NCBI GenBank assembly: GCA_025024175.1
Contig: QCXZ01000064.1
Location: forward strand, 51,791,325-51,855,324
Reading direction: 5' to 3'
DNA: 64,000 nucleotides
Origin: Rhyzopertha dominica
Taxonomy: Eukaryota; Arthropoda; Insecta; Coleoptera; Bostrichidae
Part shown: positions 1-13,669 of the stretch, in pieces
Numbering within the stretch: position 1 is the stretch's first letter
How the letters are laid out: every line of letters begins with the position of its first letter
Made by a program: the position numbers and the translations under genes
Notes under the pieces: model-generated
Database searches by the model: none
What the model was told of the DNA's origin: nothing
What the model saw: the letters and a program-made list of their open reading frames with translations, nothing else

Positions 1-615
1 GCCGTTCATCTTTCTCTTTTTCACAGACTTTTTAAAATTCCCCTTCCTTTAAATTCCTTCGACAAAAAACGTGGTGTAATTCTCCAAATTGCTTATAATA
101 ACGGTTTTCCAAATTACTTGATAGAAAAACTGTACTATAAATACCTGACAAAATTTAAGTTTTCTTTTAACACCATCACATGTGATAAAAAAGTTAAAAT
201 TTGGTACCTCCTTAGGTTTATTGGTCAAGTCTTGATTTACCTTTCTAAATTATTTGCGTCTAATGACATTAATATTGCCTTTTCTACTGTAGGCAGTGTC
301 TGTTCCCGTTTTGCTCACAATAAAGATTTCAGTTTTAAATCATTCAGGCGTATATAGCTTTACACGTAACGACTGTTTATATTGGACAAAAAAGAAGATC
401 CTTTTTTAGTAGGGGAAATGAGCGTCAAAATCAATTTAATAAGTATAAAAATACAGACATTGTAACTACAAATTCTTCGTTAGCGAATTATTTATTATCA
501 TTTAAACATACTTCTACTTTGGACAATTTAAAAAGTTTACATTTTTGTAATAAATCATCAAAATCATTAGAAATGTTAGAGATACACAAAATTTTAAATG
601 ACCAAAATTGGACAA

Positions 616-637
616 TACTACTACTACTACTACTACA
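616..637. repeat. (ACT)n microsatellite
   Basis: About seven ACT units just upstream of the hammerhead motif and inside the PLE relic. Confidence 0.9.
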
Positions 638-649
638 GTTTCACAGCTA

Positions 650-689
650 CTTCTGAGGAAGACACCGACATGAGTGTCGAAACGTCAAG
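650..689 (+). ncRNA. Hammerhead ribozyme motif of the PLE relic
   Basis: Core CUGAGGA at 653-659 (fits CUGANGA). Helix II is GACAC 661-665 pairing with GUGUC 674-678. The second core strand is GAA 679-681, then ACGU 682-685 and C17 at 686. Helix I closes with CUU 650-652 against AAG 687-689; no longer helix I was found. Helix III would be only the self-complementary ACGU, which suits a dimeric hammerhead of the kind described for PLEs. Activity is not shown by the sequence. Confidence 0.7.
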
Positions 690-700
690 GTCTAATAACC

Positions 701-2880
701 AACGTGGGAACCAGCCCGGAAAACAACATGTCACAATACTAAATGTATTTTGCAATTTCAGTTGTCCCATTCTAAATTTTTTATTTGAAAGCTAATTTTT
801 CCTATAATTTATAAATATGGTACTGACGATGGCGTATTAGCCGAAAGCGCTTTACCTAAATAAATGTATAGTGGATTTAACTTAGTGAAGTTATTTTAAG
901 AATTAATTTTTGACATTATATAGTTACAATTATTTTAACCTTGTGATAAACAATTTCACTATATGTAAAGCGCAAAGTGCATTTTTAATGACCGGGTCGA
1001 TCCTACAGTTAAACGGATAAAGAGTGCCAGTATCTTAATAAGAAGTATTTATTTTGTTTTAGATCAACAATAGAAATTCAATATTTATTTTGCATGTATA
1101 TTATATATTTTCGAACGTAGCATTTTTTCAGGCTTGGAAACAAACTTCTAACTATAGAATTAACTGTGCTTAAGTTATACAAGTTATACAACAAGCTATT
1201 TTAGCAGAAGAAATAATCACATATCAAGATACTGCATTGGTACTACGAATATAATCGGATTCTCGATGGTATAAAGACATTAGTAAACTTGATATCATTT
1301 CCAGAGGATCTTGTTATATTTGGGCAACTAAGGTGTAAATGCAAACGGTGATGTTTGCCTACTGCTGCTTACTAGTTAGTCACGCAGGTATATTATATAA
1401 TCAAATCTAGTTGTTGTTAATATAACTAAACAACACTGTTAATCGTATATTTAGACAACCTCATTTAAGCGGGTAATCATTAAAACGACACTTATTTTTT
1501 TATTGTAGCAGTGGTTGGAGGTGTCTGATAAAAATTACGAAACAAAACACAATCAAAATTATTTCTTTTTAATTTGTCCAGACACAGGTTAATATTTGCA
1601 TTGTTTTAATATATTTATTATATTATTTGGTAAAAATAAACGTGGAGTTCAAATAAGGATATTCTGACAATGATATCGCTTGCAGCTCTTCTACTGTCTA
1701 TCCAGTTACGTGTTTTTCTACATCGCCAAGCACCACTTTTTGCGGGATTCATAAAATAATTGTTTGAATTGAGTAGCGCCGTTGACCCGTGCTTCTGGTT
1801 CAATTGAACGCAAACACACCGGGCTATAATCCAATTTTAAACCAGCAAACGCCACGGCCGTAAAACATGGGTAGTTCGTTACTAACACAATCACGCTTTA
1901 CCACATATAGCGTTCGCTGAAATTTGTTTGCGCCAATTTCGGAAAACAATTTAACACACGTAATTTCGCAGGCTGTCGTCGCACAACGGCGATTAATCAA
2001 ACATATACAACAACATCGCCAAAAGGATGTCGACACTTGCAGGGAGAGTAAACTTGGTAGGTTATTTAACGCAAAAATTACATATCAGATGTGGACCTAA
2101 GAATATGTAAAGTGGAGGGTTCGTTCAATACTTTCTTACCCTTTCACTTCTTAAATGAATTGCTTTCTTGTGTAAAATTTGTTGGGATACAGGCCATCCT
2201 AGTACGTAATTTCAAAACGACAGATGCCAATGCAGTATTTTTCTCGCCCGTTGATATGTAGAGGGTACATTAATAAAGTGAATTTTCTGTAATTTTCAAA
2301 CCGTTTTTTCTTAAAACACTAACATACCCCAAAAATGTCGGTATTTGCTAAGCATGCGTATCAAAAACAAATAAGTTGTGGAACTATAAAGTAACCAAGC
2401 TGAGTAGTTTGCAAAATGTACGTGAACAGGATTTAGATTTTTAGATTTAGAAGGACACTCGCTGGAAATTGAAAAGTTCTCTGAAAAAAGCGGAACTTTG
2501 GCTAAAATGGATCGAATTTACACTGATATTATATGTTTAAGTATGTATTACTTTTCGATTTTTTTTTGACATATAGGCACTCCTAAGCTGAGAACCCTAC
2601 CCGGGATTTTTTTTTAATTAACGCATTAAAATCAGGGCTTCAAAGCGTAATTTCATTCTTGCTCAGTTAAAAATATATATACCGATTGGGTTGCGGTATA
2701 CATTTAATTTATTTGTGTCAAAAATTTACTTTCAAATATATGTAAATGAAAACGAAAACAGCAACTAAAATTTTCATATACACCGAAACACAATAAACCG
2801 ATATTTTTGTTTCCTCTTTTTTTTGAGCTAAAAAGTTAAAAATCTCAAAGACGATAGCGACGTTTTATAGAATTGTCTTT
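701..2880. other. AT-rich non-coding stretch
   Basis: Only short random frames on both strands, with no domain I recognise and no clear inverted repeat. No gene or RNA is supported here. Confidence 0.5.
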
Positions 2881-2884
2881 TCCG

Positions 2885-4100
2885 CTTTCGATTTGACCGT
2901 GGTCCAAACTAAAATTTGTCCAACCAAAATTCTCTGATTTTGACCCAGTTTGGAGAAAATACTATAACAGGTCAATTTTAACTTAAATGGGGACCAAATT
3001 TAAAAGCAACAGTTGCCTATGCAACCATGTTTTAATTTTTTTTAAGGACCATCTAAATTTTCACAATAATTGTCAATCTGGTTCACTATGGTGCAAATTT
3101 TTAGACAGATTATTTTGTGGTATGGATTGACTGGAAAATGTTAACTACATTTTGGCTGAAGTTGATCATCATGAACCCAGTTTTTACTTGCTGCTATAAA
3201 TTATTGTCCTTCAATAACTAAACTAAAAAAGAAAATCCTCTATTTAAAAAAAAGCTTTATAGTACAGAAGATGAACTATAAAGATAACACTTGCACCAGC
3301 GTGATTGTAAGATCCTTCAACCAAAAACCTGTAGAGCAGCAAGCTAGTAGTCAGTACGCGAATAATTTAATTGCAAAATTTTATAAACAAACTAACGTGA
3401 TCAAGAGCGTGCTGCCTGAAATGACGATGGTGAATTGACTCTTCTTGGTCACCTCTTATGGATAACACGATAACAGGCAATCTGGCGTCTCAAAAGGTAG
3501 TGTTCATCGAATTGGCAAAAACCACATATTTAATTTGATCCATACAATATAAAACTCTTGCTTATTGACTTCTTAATCAACCAAGCACTGGAAGAAGACG
3601 TAAATCTCCAAGAAGACCGATTTTACGTGACAGAGCGCCTTTCTATTATCATACACGAGTACGTGGTTTTCTAAAAGCGTTTCCCCGAACAATGGATAGG
3701 CCGGAAAGGTCCCGTCGAATGCCCAGCTAGGTTGTCCGATTTAACCCCTCTGGATTTATTTTGAAGGGCCACATAGAATCCAAAGCTGAATCTATACTAT
3801 CTGAATCCCTTCAAGAATCTTCGCTGAGTGTCATTTCATCGCAGCGGAAAAAGTAATCTAGACAGTGTTCTAGTTCAGTGTTGAATTTAAAAACAAAAAC
3901 ATTGTTGCGCAGACAATGAAAGTAGCTTCAAGCTTCAAAATAATGCCTCACTCAACACTGAATATTTAAACTAAAAGTTTGTTCTGGGCACTAGAGGGAT
4001 CCAGAAATAACTTTAAAACCAGGATAAAATTTGGTCCACATTTAAGTTTTTTCTTGAAAAGAATCGGAGATTTTACTTAATATGTGCTTTAATCCGCCTC
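2885..4100 (+). mobile_element. Decayed Tc1/mariner-type element with transposase relic
   Basis: Positions 3335-3860 contain a broken plus-strand transposase. Pieces read SGVSKGSVHRIGKNHIF (a helix-turn-helix-like segment), then YHTRVRGFLKAFP, a degraded match to the proline- and aspartate-rich block before the last catalytic residue (around FNPSGFI), and KGHIESKAESIL. This order is typical of an insect IS630-Tc1-mariner transposase group. Candidate inverted repeats flank it: 2982-3001 and 4027-4046 are reverse complements at 19 of 20 positions. Exact ends and target duplication were not resolved, so the outer limits are approximate. Multiple stops make it inactive. Confidence 0.55.
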
Positions 4101-5716
4101 TGTATGTAGATACTGGAAGTTAATATACACACAGATCTCTCTTTGACTACTAACTATATGTTGATTGTGTTCAACTAAATTTCACTCTCTGTAGGATACA
4201 TAACATATGTGGTGCTTCGCATTTTCCTGGGTCAGAGAAAAAAGTTTCTCTTTCTGCTTGATCATAAGGAGTACTGGGTGGAAGCTCGTCTGGAAATTTA
4301 TTTCATGCCAAACATTATTTGTCGAATGATTTACAGCAAAAGTGTATGTCTAATTACACCGTTGCATTTGCATGTGGACATTATTCACAGCAGCCGTTAG
4401 CAATACGATTGGGTATAATTGTGTAAATGATTTGCAACCGTGAAATCAATGGCAGATAAATACGTCTCTGGGTAAACAAGAACGGTTGTTACCGGTAGTT
4501 TGCAAAATTTATGTTTTACGTGGCAGTTTTGCATCCAATTACTGTTACTCAAAGATGAATTATCATCAATCTATCGATCTACGTTATGGAAGGGTTAGTT
4601 TACGTTACTGTGCAATATGTTTACTGCAATTTAGCAATTAACATAAGTNATANTTAAGTACTGTATTNTCCCACTAACTGCCACATTTGTTGCTTAGTAC
4701 TCTAGCATTCAAACACATAATTTGGCTTGATGCTTCAGAGTTAGTCTGACACTTTGAATATCTTTGAAAAAAAACAGTTTTGAAAACTAGGAGATGTTCC
4801 ACCCGTTAGAATAGGTGTTTCTGCTTTGGATGATGAAACAAAACTTTTGATACACATACTCTACAGAAGTACAAAATGCATCTACAGGTATATAAGGAAA
4901 TTCCAACTCATCATGAACTAAGTCAAGGCGGCCTTGGCACGAGAGTAGAATTGTGACCAAATGATTAAAAGATTAGATAAACATATGGTCCATACAGAAA
5001 ACGCTCTGTTTTCAGATGTATCAACCTTTACTCTTTACGAATATGTCAATCGTCAGAACTGAAATTATTTGGGCCAGAGAAAATTCCCACTGGATGGAAA
5101 AGACACCTACTCTACAAAGACCCGAAGAGATGATCGTCTTTGCGATAAACAGGAGATTTATTATTAAGCTACATTATTGCTTTTATAATTCAGCATATTA
5201 GTAAAGCGGGTGTATAATTTTTCTGCTTTTATTATTACTGTAGGTTCTCACTGAAAGAAGAAAAATAATTTTTTTTTACCTCTTTTTCTACGTTTTGTGG
5301 TAATTTATAAATAATTGAAGGAAAAAAGGTGCAAACTAGTGATGTAATAGTATGTCACAACAATTAATAGAAATAAATAATATAAGGCTAAAAATGCATT
5401 AAAACTAGTTAGAAATTCATATGTGTACCAACATGTCGAGCCGAATGTTTCGGATTACACAGGTTGAAAGACAATACTACACTACAGTTATCAAAAAAGG
5501 GACATACATACTCATCTGCGTATCCCTTTTATCTATGCCCACATCAACCACTATGTCACAATATTGAAATACTGATTTCATTTAATTTGTCACTGTATAT
5601 TTCCATATGTCCTAATGCATTCGATCATATAGTACATTTAGGGATAGCGACATTGATGTATGGCCATCGAATCCAACTATCACTATCAATATATCGCATA
5701 AACATAAACAAACATT
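4101..5716. other. Non-coding stretch
   Basis: AT-rich with single Ns near 4650-4670. Short open frames only; no family recognised. Confidence 0.5.
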
Positions 5717-6300
5717 GATGGTGGTGGAGGTTGATATATCGGTTTATTTTAAAAATAAAGCAAAATGCTTCTAGCAACAGTTTAGGGATAAATAAGTTAT
5801 AATATGCTGTAAGATAGCTCAAGTTCGATGTTACACTGGAATCTGCCATCTCTTCCCAAAAACAAGGTATACCATCTTAGATAGAGCTCTATAAACGTAG
5901 GTAGTCGCAGCCGCCATGTTTGACCCATCTTCCGTAAAAGTATAAGTAAAACTCACAATGTGTATATACTGTCTTGCAACTAATTGAAAAAAGGTAAAGG
6001 TTAAAGGTTTTTGTGAATAAAAAACATTATTATATAGAGTGCGTGATAACACATTTTCCAACAAATGTAGTTACAATTCCCTTATGCTCAGCGGTAAGTT
6101 GTACTAAAAGAACAGAAAATATTAGAATGTTTGCTTTTCCTGCGAACCCTGCAAGAAGAGGGTGCAAGATATGCGACGTGGCGAATAGTGACAAATGAAA
6201 TTTGACTAGTAAATGACGTTTGTCAAAGAACTTTGTTATTAAGTGAAAATGAAAACTACAAGTGTAGAAAAGTGTATGGAAAATACTCACCAAATGCATT
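5717..6300 (+). mobile_element. THAP-domain DNA element relic
   Basis: Positions 6070-6195 encode a partial THAP zinc-finger-like sequence on the plus strand: CSAVSCTKR (paired Cys), then RMFAFPANPARR, matching the F-P-x-N-P-x-R-R block of THAP domains. The later Cys and His ligands are missing, so the domain is incomplete. THAP domains are DNA-binding modules of P-element-type transposases and of proteins derived from them. The non-coding part, 5717 to about 6050, has a relative at 41939-42330 without the THAP part. That relationship supports a dispersed DNA element rather than a host gene. Confidence 0.6.
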
Positions 6301-7298
6301 TATTATATTATTCAACGGTGCGAGCCCACCTCTCTGTGATCAATCCACCTTCACGAAAATTATTCTATTGTTTTATTTAAATATAAGATTTGAGGCTTTT
6401 TTTATTTTTAATAATAAAATAATACCATAACACAGAACAATAAAATAACATTCACATTCTTATTCAAACTGTCACTTTGGGTAAAACATGGCGACTGTGA
6501 ATAAACACATCTGGCAAGCAGTCAAACATTGATTTTTGGTCTCAAAAATCGGTATGCTTGTGATACAAGATGGTTAAAAAACCATTTTGCATTACACATT
6601 GAACAATCAACTATTGCATACATTAACACAAGGCAGAACTTTTCCATATAGAGTATTAACGTCCCTTTGCCATGGCCTTCAAAATTTCCATGATAAAATG
6701 TCTCTCGTTCTTTTGTTCCCGTCTAAAGATTATACCGTCCCCGATAATCGTAGTAAAACCTACGGGAATTTGCTTAAAGCAATAACAGTGAAGAGTGTAC
6801 ACACGAAATCGTGCGGGCCATGAATATAGAGATTAATACCCTGGTCGCGGTGGGGGCACGCGAGTTCTGCTATAATTGGATGTAGATATGCCCCAATCTG
6901 CTTTATCGACGATCTACATTACCGCAGGGCAAGATGGGGGATTATATGAAATAATATCGGGAGTGGGCATACTTGTTTACAACATACACGGACCTGTTCC
7001 TGAAATTAAACGGGGTTAGATAGGCAAATTTTCCTTTGCTGCGTTCGGCAGGGTTATCTTTAGGAAGCGGTTGATTTTCATGGAATTATTGTGTGCTTTA
7101 CTGAATTCGGCAGCGGAGACAAATGATAACAAATACGATTTTCGTTAAACCCTCCAAGGAATTGAACACAACGTACTTCTTTAGGTCCAGATTTAGATAC
7201 TACTCTATTACTTTTCAGGCGTCGCTCTACAATAAGAATTGTTGCCATGCTAGATATTACCATGTTATTATTCTCAGTTAGACATTACAGTTTATTTT
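6301..7298. other. Non-coding, includes a GC-richer island (6840-7100)
   Basis: No coding call is possible. The part from 6840 to about 7100 is less AT-rich than its surroundings and has no obvious repeat character, as conserved non-coding sequence sometimes looks. Confidence 0.3.
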
Positions 7299-7350
7299 AT
7301 GTATGTATGTATGTATTTATGTATGTATGTATGTATGTATGTATGTATGT
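7299..7350. repeat. (TATG)n microsatellite
   Basis: Thirteen or so four-base units, interrupted once near 7316 (atttat). Confidence 0.95.
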
Positions 7351-7604
7351 TTTCAACACCAAAAGCATCTTGATGTGCCTTCTTACGCAATGAACACTAA
7401 ATTAATGCAAAATGATACACATATTGATTACAGAGCTATGATGTTAGTCAGTGTAGTTTGTTTATGATAATGCATACCAGCTCAAAAATAAAAAAAATAA
7501 CATTTGGAACACTTGGTTTTGAGTCTGACATCGACAAAAACTTAATCTAGCCGTAATCTTATAAGTAATTGTAACTACCTATTTATCCTTATTCGTATTT
7601 GGAA

Positions 7605-7920
7605 GCGTCCCTGTTTTTTCCGGCAAATTCAAGCTTTAATAGATTGCCCATAGGTGGCCAAGTTAAGTGTGTAACCTGTAATAACTATACGGCATTGCAA
7701 GTATTTCCTGGTATTATGGGTGCATTTTTACGTCAGCTTGTTAGTATTAATTTTGAGGTTAAACTCACTATGGTTTGGTTTTCATAAGAATATATTCACT
7801 TGTCACTAAGTATGCCGAACAAACAATTCACTGGCGTCTTTGTTTTTACCGGCGAATTTAACCTTTTATGAATTGCCGATAGGTGGCGCCCCATGTCAGG
7901 TGTATAATCTTTGAATAAGT
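7605..7920. repeat. Diverged pair of ~75-bp direct repeats
   Basis: 7611-7684 and 7839-7920 share a pattern (ccggc-aattt, then attgcc-ataggtggc, then gtgtaa-ct). The second copy carries the exact nonamer AGGTGGCGC at 7881-7889. Confidence 0.6.
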
Positions 7921-10900
7921 TAAGCACATTGGGTCGGTTCCTATTCTCTTTAAATATAGTTGATGTTAGCTAAAATCAACCCAGTAGCCACGACACCTTA
8001 AATTGGGGTGTGTGATTGGTTTAGATTTTAAAAATAGAGTTGATTTTTGCTTAAAATAGAGAAGAGAAACCGGCCTATAGGCAAGTTTACAATAGTGGCA
8101 CGACATCTGGCGGCAGATACATAAACTATTAAGAACAGTGCTTTAATGCTGGAAAAAGGCGCAATTATTGTGTAATACTGGTGTTTTTGTTATATCGTAT
8201 TAGCATTTGGAAATTGTGGGCAGTGAATATTATTAAGAAAAAGGGGATACATGTAAACACAAAAAGCATGTGTGATATTATAATAGTAATATGCGGTTAT
8301 GTGAGTAAGCGGTTATCACATAGGTTATTGCCACGAGTGTGTTTTGGTTACCATTACCAGTTCCTTTGTAATAATTATATTGAATATATCCGGTTGCGAA
8401 CCCATCTGTGTTTCATTTTGAGATACAGACGAGTATATTATAATAGCAAGTACTGTTTATTTCCGCCATTTGCAAAGGCACACTAGCGCCACCAACGGTC
8501 GATAAACTCTTCTATAATGACAAAATTTTCATTTACTGGTTGAACTTTGGGTTTTATTTTCATTTCAATTATAAAACTACAAATACCAACCATTCACTTT
8601 ATCGCCATAAATACAAAAACCATATAATAACAATGCTTTTGTAATATAACAATTGAAATGCTATGTACTACCACACATTTATTTGTTTGTCTGCTGTAAG
8701 CGACCTTAAATTTCCCCCAAATTANATGTTAGACGATGAATTTATCAAAACTTAAACTATGATAAGCTCAAAAATACTTAAAAGGTAAATGAAACTTGTG
8801 AAACAGTACTTAATTTAANAAAATTAAGCACCTAACCTTATCCGTGTTGTAACTATCCAGAGCATNTTGAAAGATTATATTACATNTTCCTATNTCACGC
8901 GTGATCATTATTATGTGTATCACTCTGAATAAGATGATAAAAAAATGTAAAAATCTTGCGCTTGTAAGTTTCCACTATCTAGCGGTTACATTTGAAACCG
9001 CTATCATCCTGTTTCTAAAGAGTCATTTTTATAGCATGACAGATGGCAAAGATCGTTAACCATTTAAGTGGAGTTATCCGTAATCGTGATATGGGGCCTG
9101 CTGTCATGTTGACGTTAAAGGTCACTGAATCTTGAAGACAAGATACGTAAAACACTTTTTCAGTTCGCCACCATTTTTGTACCAAAATCTATTGCAAATT
9201 TTTAATTTGACGAACTGTCATTAGACGTCAACATTTTGATTTTTAAATATTTTCAAGTCTTGTTTAAGCTATTTGGATAGACTTGCACCAACTCGCATAA
9301 TATGGACGAGATTTCTGCTATTTCTGGCAACTCTGACTCGTGGATTTGTTGTTATTGACAGAATAGATGGCAGATGAAGCTACCTATCAGAAAGATTGAT
9401 GACTTAAAGAACACAGATTTTATATATATTTATTTTAGTTTTCGATCTACAACTGATCAGTTGCCACATTGCCAGGTTGACAACGACGTTGCCGAGTTGT
9501 GCGAATTCCTCGAGTCCAGGGAATTATTTTGGTGGTTCCTTTTATAACAACCCTCCTTCTTAGAACTGATCATCCCAGTTACCGTTAACACAATTACCAC
9601 TGTCGTGCGAAGTCCTCCGCTATATCAATGTGAGTTACCTCTATCATTGCCTTGAAAGGGGTTTTTTCATCATTATACTGATGCTTTGCACAGTAGCCCT
9701 CTTGGATGGATTACAAAACCAAAGCAGATCGCTTTAGATGTATTCATTGCTGTGTGTGCTTTGATCGTACCTCGTCATCATCTGTCTTCTCGCATACGGC
9801 TCTGTGTGTTGCTAGCAGACGTTATTCAGAAAACACAACTTGCTTTTAGTTGGTAATTCGTGATTTGCCGGTCACCAGATAATGATTTCTACTGACATTG
9901 TTACAAAATGCACCTACAATAACAGTTTAGTTACATAATATGCAATCAATAAATTTCATGTGCACTGCAATCCCCAAATTTTCTTTTTAAACTGTCTAAA
10001 TACTCTAATTATTTGTTAACAAATAATTAAATTGTCAATAATCCTAACAGGATTTATAGAGAATCATGCAAGTATTTCGAAAAGCCACTTTATGAATGAC
10101 TGGAAACGGTTTGTTAATGTGACACACTTTGTTGCTGTACCTTGTTCTTTTAAAATTTTGTAACTTACTATGCATGTTGTGAAAATTAATACTACTAACC
10201 TTATCTCGCTTAGACAACCCTAGTCCATAAGTGGATGACATGCGAAGACTCCAGTACGTGGTCATTTTCAAATTGTGAATATAGCAATCTTGAAATTAAA
10301 GAATTACAGCGAATAAAGACTGCATGATGTCAACAAGGCGTGTGAGGTTCTTTACTTTAAGCTTTGTATGTTATTTGAAGTATTTGTTCGTAGATTGTCA
10401 TCTTGGCGTGATGTATATCCGATATGGTTTACATTATCTATTATAAAAGACATAAAAGCTAAAAGCGCCTTTGGAAGTGCTATCGCAAATTCGGTCTGCC
10501 TGTATATTATAACTACTTAGTGCGAGTATTCGATACCCGGACTGCTGTAATGGAATACATTCACCTACGCTGAGATAAAGCTAATTTCATACTCGACGAT
10601 TATTTATCCAACGACCGATTGGTGTTGTTTCAGGCATATGAAAAACCATTTTGATTAACATTGAATATGATGCAAATCTCATGCTAAATCGACCACTTGC
10701 AATCGTCCACAGCTCCATGATGGCAAGTAATAATTAAATGCTATGATTTAAGGAATCGAACATCGTCTGGTACAATGATCTCCTTTTCCTAATAACGAAG
10801 CTCTAACCTTTACAGAAACACCATATTTCTTGAGATGTCGCAACTTGATCAGCTGTAAATCAATTTTGGTTGTAGGAAATAGTGGCTTTACATTAGTTTC

Positions 10901-13183
10901 ATTTAATTATCATATAATAACTTTGGGTATATGGCCACCTAGACGGGTACTACAAACCATTGTTTGTTTCCAAAATTTAATTTGGCGAAGTTAGAAAGAC
11001 ACCTGTCTCATATCGTAAATAAAAATAAATTCACCTTAATAACATTATGAGAAGTTTATTTTTGAGTATAATTCGTGAACCGCTTTTTTGTCTTCCAAGT
11101 CTAACATTTACATCAATATTACCATTTATCTGATCTAACCGGCACTGGAAACTTAAATCTATAACTTCTCCAAAAGTTCGCCGTTCCACCAACTTTGTCT
11201 TTCCGTCCGGTCAGTTAAAATAGACCGCAGTTTTTAATTCCCCGTAATCCCTCGGAAACTTGACGGAAACTTTGTGCCCCGCAACAACTCATTCCTTCCC
11301 CCGGGGTCAATCTAAAAGCTCGGCCACCGCCGGAACTTGAAGCGGGACCCTTTTAAAATACTTTGTTTCCAGCCCCGTTTCTTTAGAGTTACGTACGTTC
11401 GTTGTTTTATTGTCGGTCGTTTTGTGTAAGCCCCAATTCCGTCGTAATTTATTTTGTCCAGTACTCGCAGACCGCTTTGGGGTGAGCGTTTGCCTTACTA
11501 CACCGTCTGTGAAGCCTTAATCGAATTTCTTAAATCAACTGAACCTGGGACCCTGGAAGCAGCGGGACAACAAAGAGATATTGAACATTTGCACTTATAT
11601 TGCCACCGTATTAATCTTTGAACTTTTCTTAAACGGCTATTTCTTCACAATGGCAATTAATGTTCGGAAGAAGATGGTTATCATCGATAACCTTTCCATT
11701 TGAATGCCGATAATCAATAACAAATTCTTTAACCATTCATAAAGCCGAATGACTGGGTTGGATTAATTTTTGATGAAGCATTTAATTGATTTGACTCTGA
11801 ACTTCCTCTTTATGGATTTGAGGGGACCTATATGTTTTAAAATAAACAGAAATTTTATCAGGTGTAAGTATAAAGCGTTTTGTTTGATTCATAAATGTCA
11901 ACGGGTCGGATGCATCATAAAAGATATCGGCATGTTCCGAAGAGATATTGCTTATGTCTGTTCCTCTTTCAAATTTGGTTTCTTGTAAAAAATAATCGGC
12001 ATTTAATTTGTTAAAGTTTCGTTCATAGTGTACAATTTTTCGACTGGCAAAGGTTCAGGAAAGTCCAGAGACATTTCTTTTTCATCGTTATTACAAATCG
12101 TTGTCAAAGCGTAGCCAAGAAATCCTAATGCATTCTAGAATTTCACTACTGTGAATCTTGTGTGGAAAATTATTACTTTGCCATTTTGCATTGAAGTCCT
12201 AACTTTTATTACTTTTTCGACTTTTTTATTACTTGATACTGTAATTTAATTTTTGCATGTGTTAGTAAATATACATTTTCGAAAACAAATTTAACTTCAA
12301 CATTTTGACGTTATCGAATCCGATTATTCTCTTGAAACTTGATATCATCCTGTATAATATGAGCAGTATCGAATAAATAAATAAATTGCGAAATAACGAT
12401 AGCATTACAGAGAAATTAAAATTATAATCGATAAGCCACCAGACCTAAATCCTTCCTATTTAAGTATTCGTTTGCCATCACTCCGAAAATGTATATGTTA
12501 CACAAAGTTACCTTAGAATTTTAAAAGGGACTCGAAAACGCAAACATTAGCGTGTAATATTTAAAAAAAGCATAGCATTCGTATGTGGAACATTCGGTAT
12601 AACCGAAAATAGTTTTGAGGTATTTCCTACCATTATATCCGGCCATATTGCAAAATGCATTTTAATATCTTCTTAAACATAGAATTATGCTCCATCGACG
12701 TAATTGTTGTTAATAAAAGTGAATACTCAAAACCATCCTCTAAGAAAAACCATGGCTTTTTCGTTTATAATAAAATTTGGCAATATAATCAATTTTTGAG
12801 ACTTTGTACCCCTCTGTATACAAATTGTATACAATTTTCTTCTAAATCGCACTATTATAACCGAGTTACCACGATTAAGCTTAAAGACAGCTACAGCGTA
12901 TGTCCCGTAACTCTAGCAGTGTTACAGTGTCAGTTGTCTAAAATTAGCAGTCGTAGGGTAAACATATCGATTATTTTTCAATGCTCATAGAGGTTACGTT
13001 TAAATATATTATAAAATTTGAGTTAGGTAGTGTTATCTGCTGACATTGACACATATAACATGTAACATAAGATGCGGGCACGCCGCGCGTAATAACATGC
13101 ACAAACACAACGATCAGTAAACGTATTCCAGAAGTTAAAGTGTTTAAGATAACAAAATATTCAAGGCGAGAAAGTTGCATTAG
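7921..13183. other. Long non-coding stretch
   Basis: No recognisable gene. It contains a 24-nt perfect palindrome at 10006-10029 and a GC-richer island at 11160-11560 that does not look repetitive. Open frames at 8181-8486 (101 codons) and 12655-12990 (111 codons) have no recognisable domain and the base use of the surrounding AT-rich DNA; I treat them as chance frames. Confidence 0.45.
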
Positions 13184-13239
13184 TTAAAAATCTCCAAAAC
13201 ATCCAGCTATAAACAATGAGTTAAACATGAATAATAGGA

Positions 13240-13390
13240 ACGATATAAGATAATATTTTTTCGGATAGATCGTTGTCTCTTGAAAACACTGACAAAAAAT
13301 TAATAGTCTGACGTTTCGATTACACCTGTAATGTGTAACACGTTCAACCTGAGTTAAGAAAAAAAACAAAATTAATCGTAGAATATTTTG
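13240..13390 (-). mobile_element. PLE 3'-end fragment (copy A)
   Basis: The minus strand matches the 3' non-coding part of the PLE at 59.9-60.1 kb and the fragment at 42.6 kb. Shared blocks are the GTAATCGAAACGTCAGAC stretch, the TTTTTTGTCAGTGTTTTCAAG stretch and a GATC-ATCCG-AAATATTATCTTAT block. Over 13306-13332 it keeps hammerhead helix II (ATTAC/GTAAT), the GAAA strand and the cleavage-site GUC, but the CUGANGA strand is not present. It is a decayed copy. Confidence 0.7.
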
Positions 13391-13669
13391 TAAAATACCT
13401 TGTGCCAAAAATAATATCACATATGAAAGATGCATTTAATAAAATAACGCAAACAAGGCGAAACATTCGATGAATTTCTAATTGCTCTAAGGGACAAAAA
13501 TTAACACTGCGAATTTCGATCACTTCAAGAGAGAATATAGAAAATTAATAAGAAGTTCCTAAGCATAATTCAGGACAAGGTCCTGCAAGTACAGCTTTAA
13601 TCTTCGTTACAAATCGCAATATTTCAAAACAGCTTTGTTTTCGTAGAACACAGGTAAATAAGTGTTTTT

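Larger units (their letters stand above)
1..700 (+). pseudogene. Penelope-like element relic (RT C-terminus to GIY-YIG region)
   Basis: Frame-broken remains of a Penelope-like retroelement. Read across frames, positions 40-357 give a PLE-like stretch (PLNSFDKKRGVILQIAYNN, then NYLIEKLYYKYL), as found between reverse transcriptase and endonuclease. The region around 370-590 reads CLYWTKKKILF where an intact element would have the YIGQT part of a GIY-YIG nuclease, followed by a residue run (LANYLLSFKHTSTLDN) like the end of that domain. Stops and frameshifts make it non-functional. A hammerhead motif follows at 650-689, the usual 3' location in PLEs. The element is cut off by the window start. 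The family assignment rests on motif resemblance to the intact PLE at 51.9-55.6 kb and the one at 59.3 kb. Confidence 0.75.

Noticed and set aside
8181..8486. 101-codon plus-strand frame
   Set aside because: No recognisable domain, no coding-like base use.
12655..12990. 111-codon plus-strand frame
   Set aside because: Base composition of surrounding AT-rich DNA, no domain, no splice or start context.
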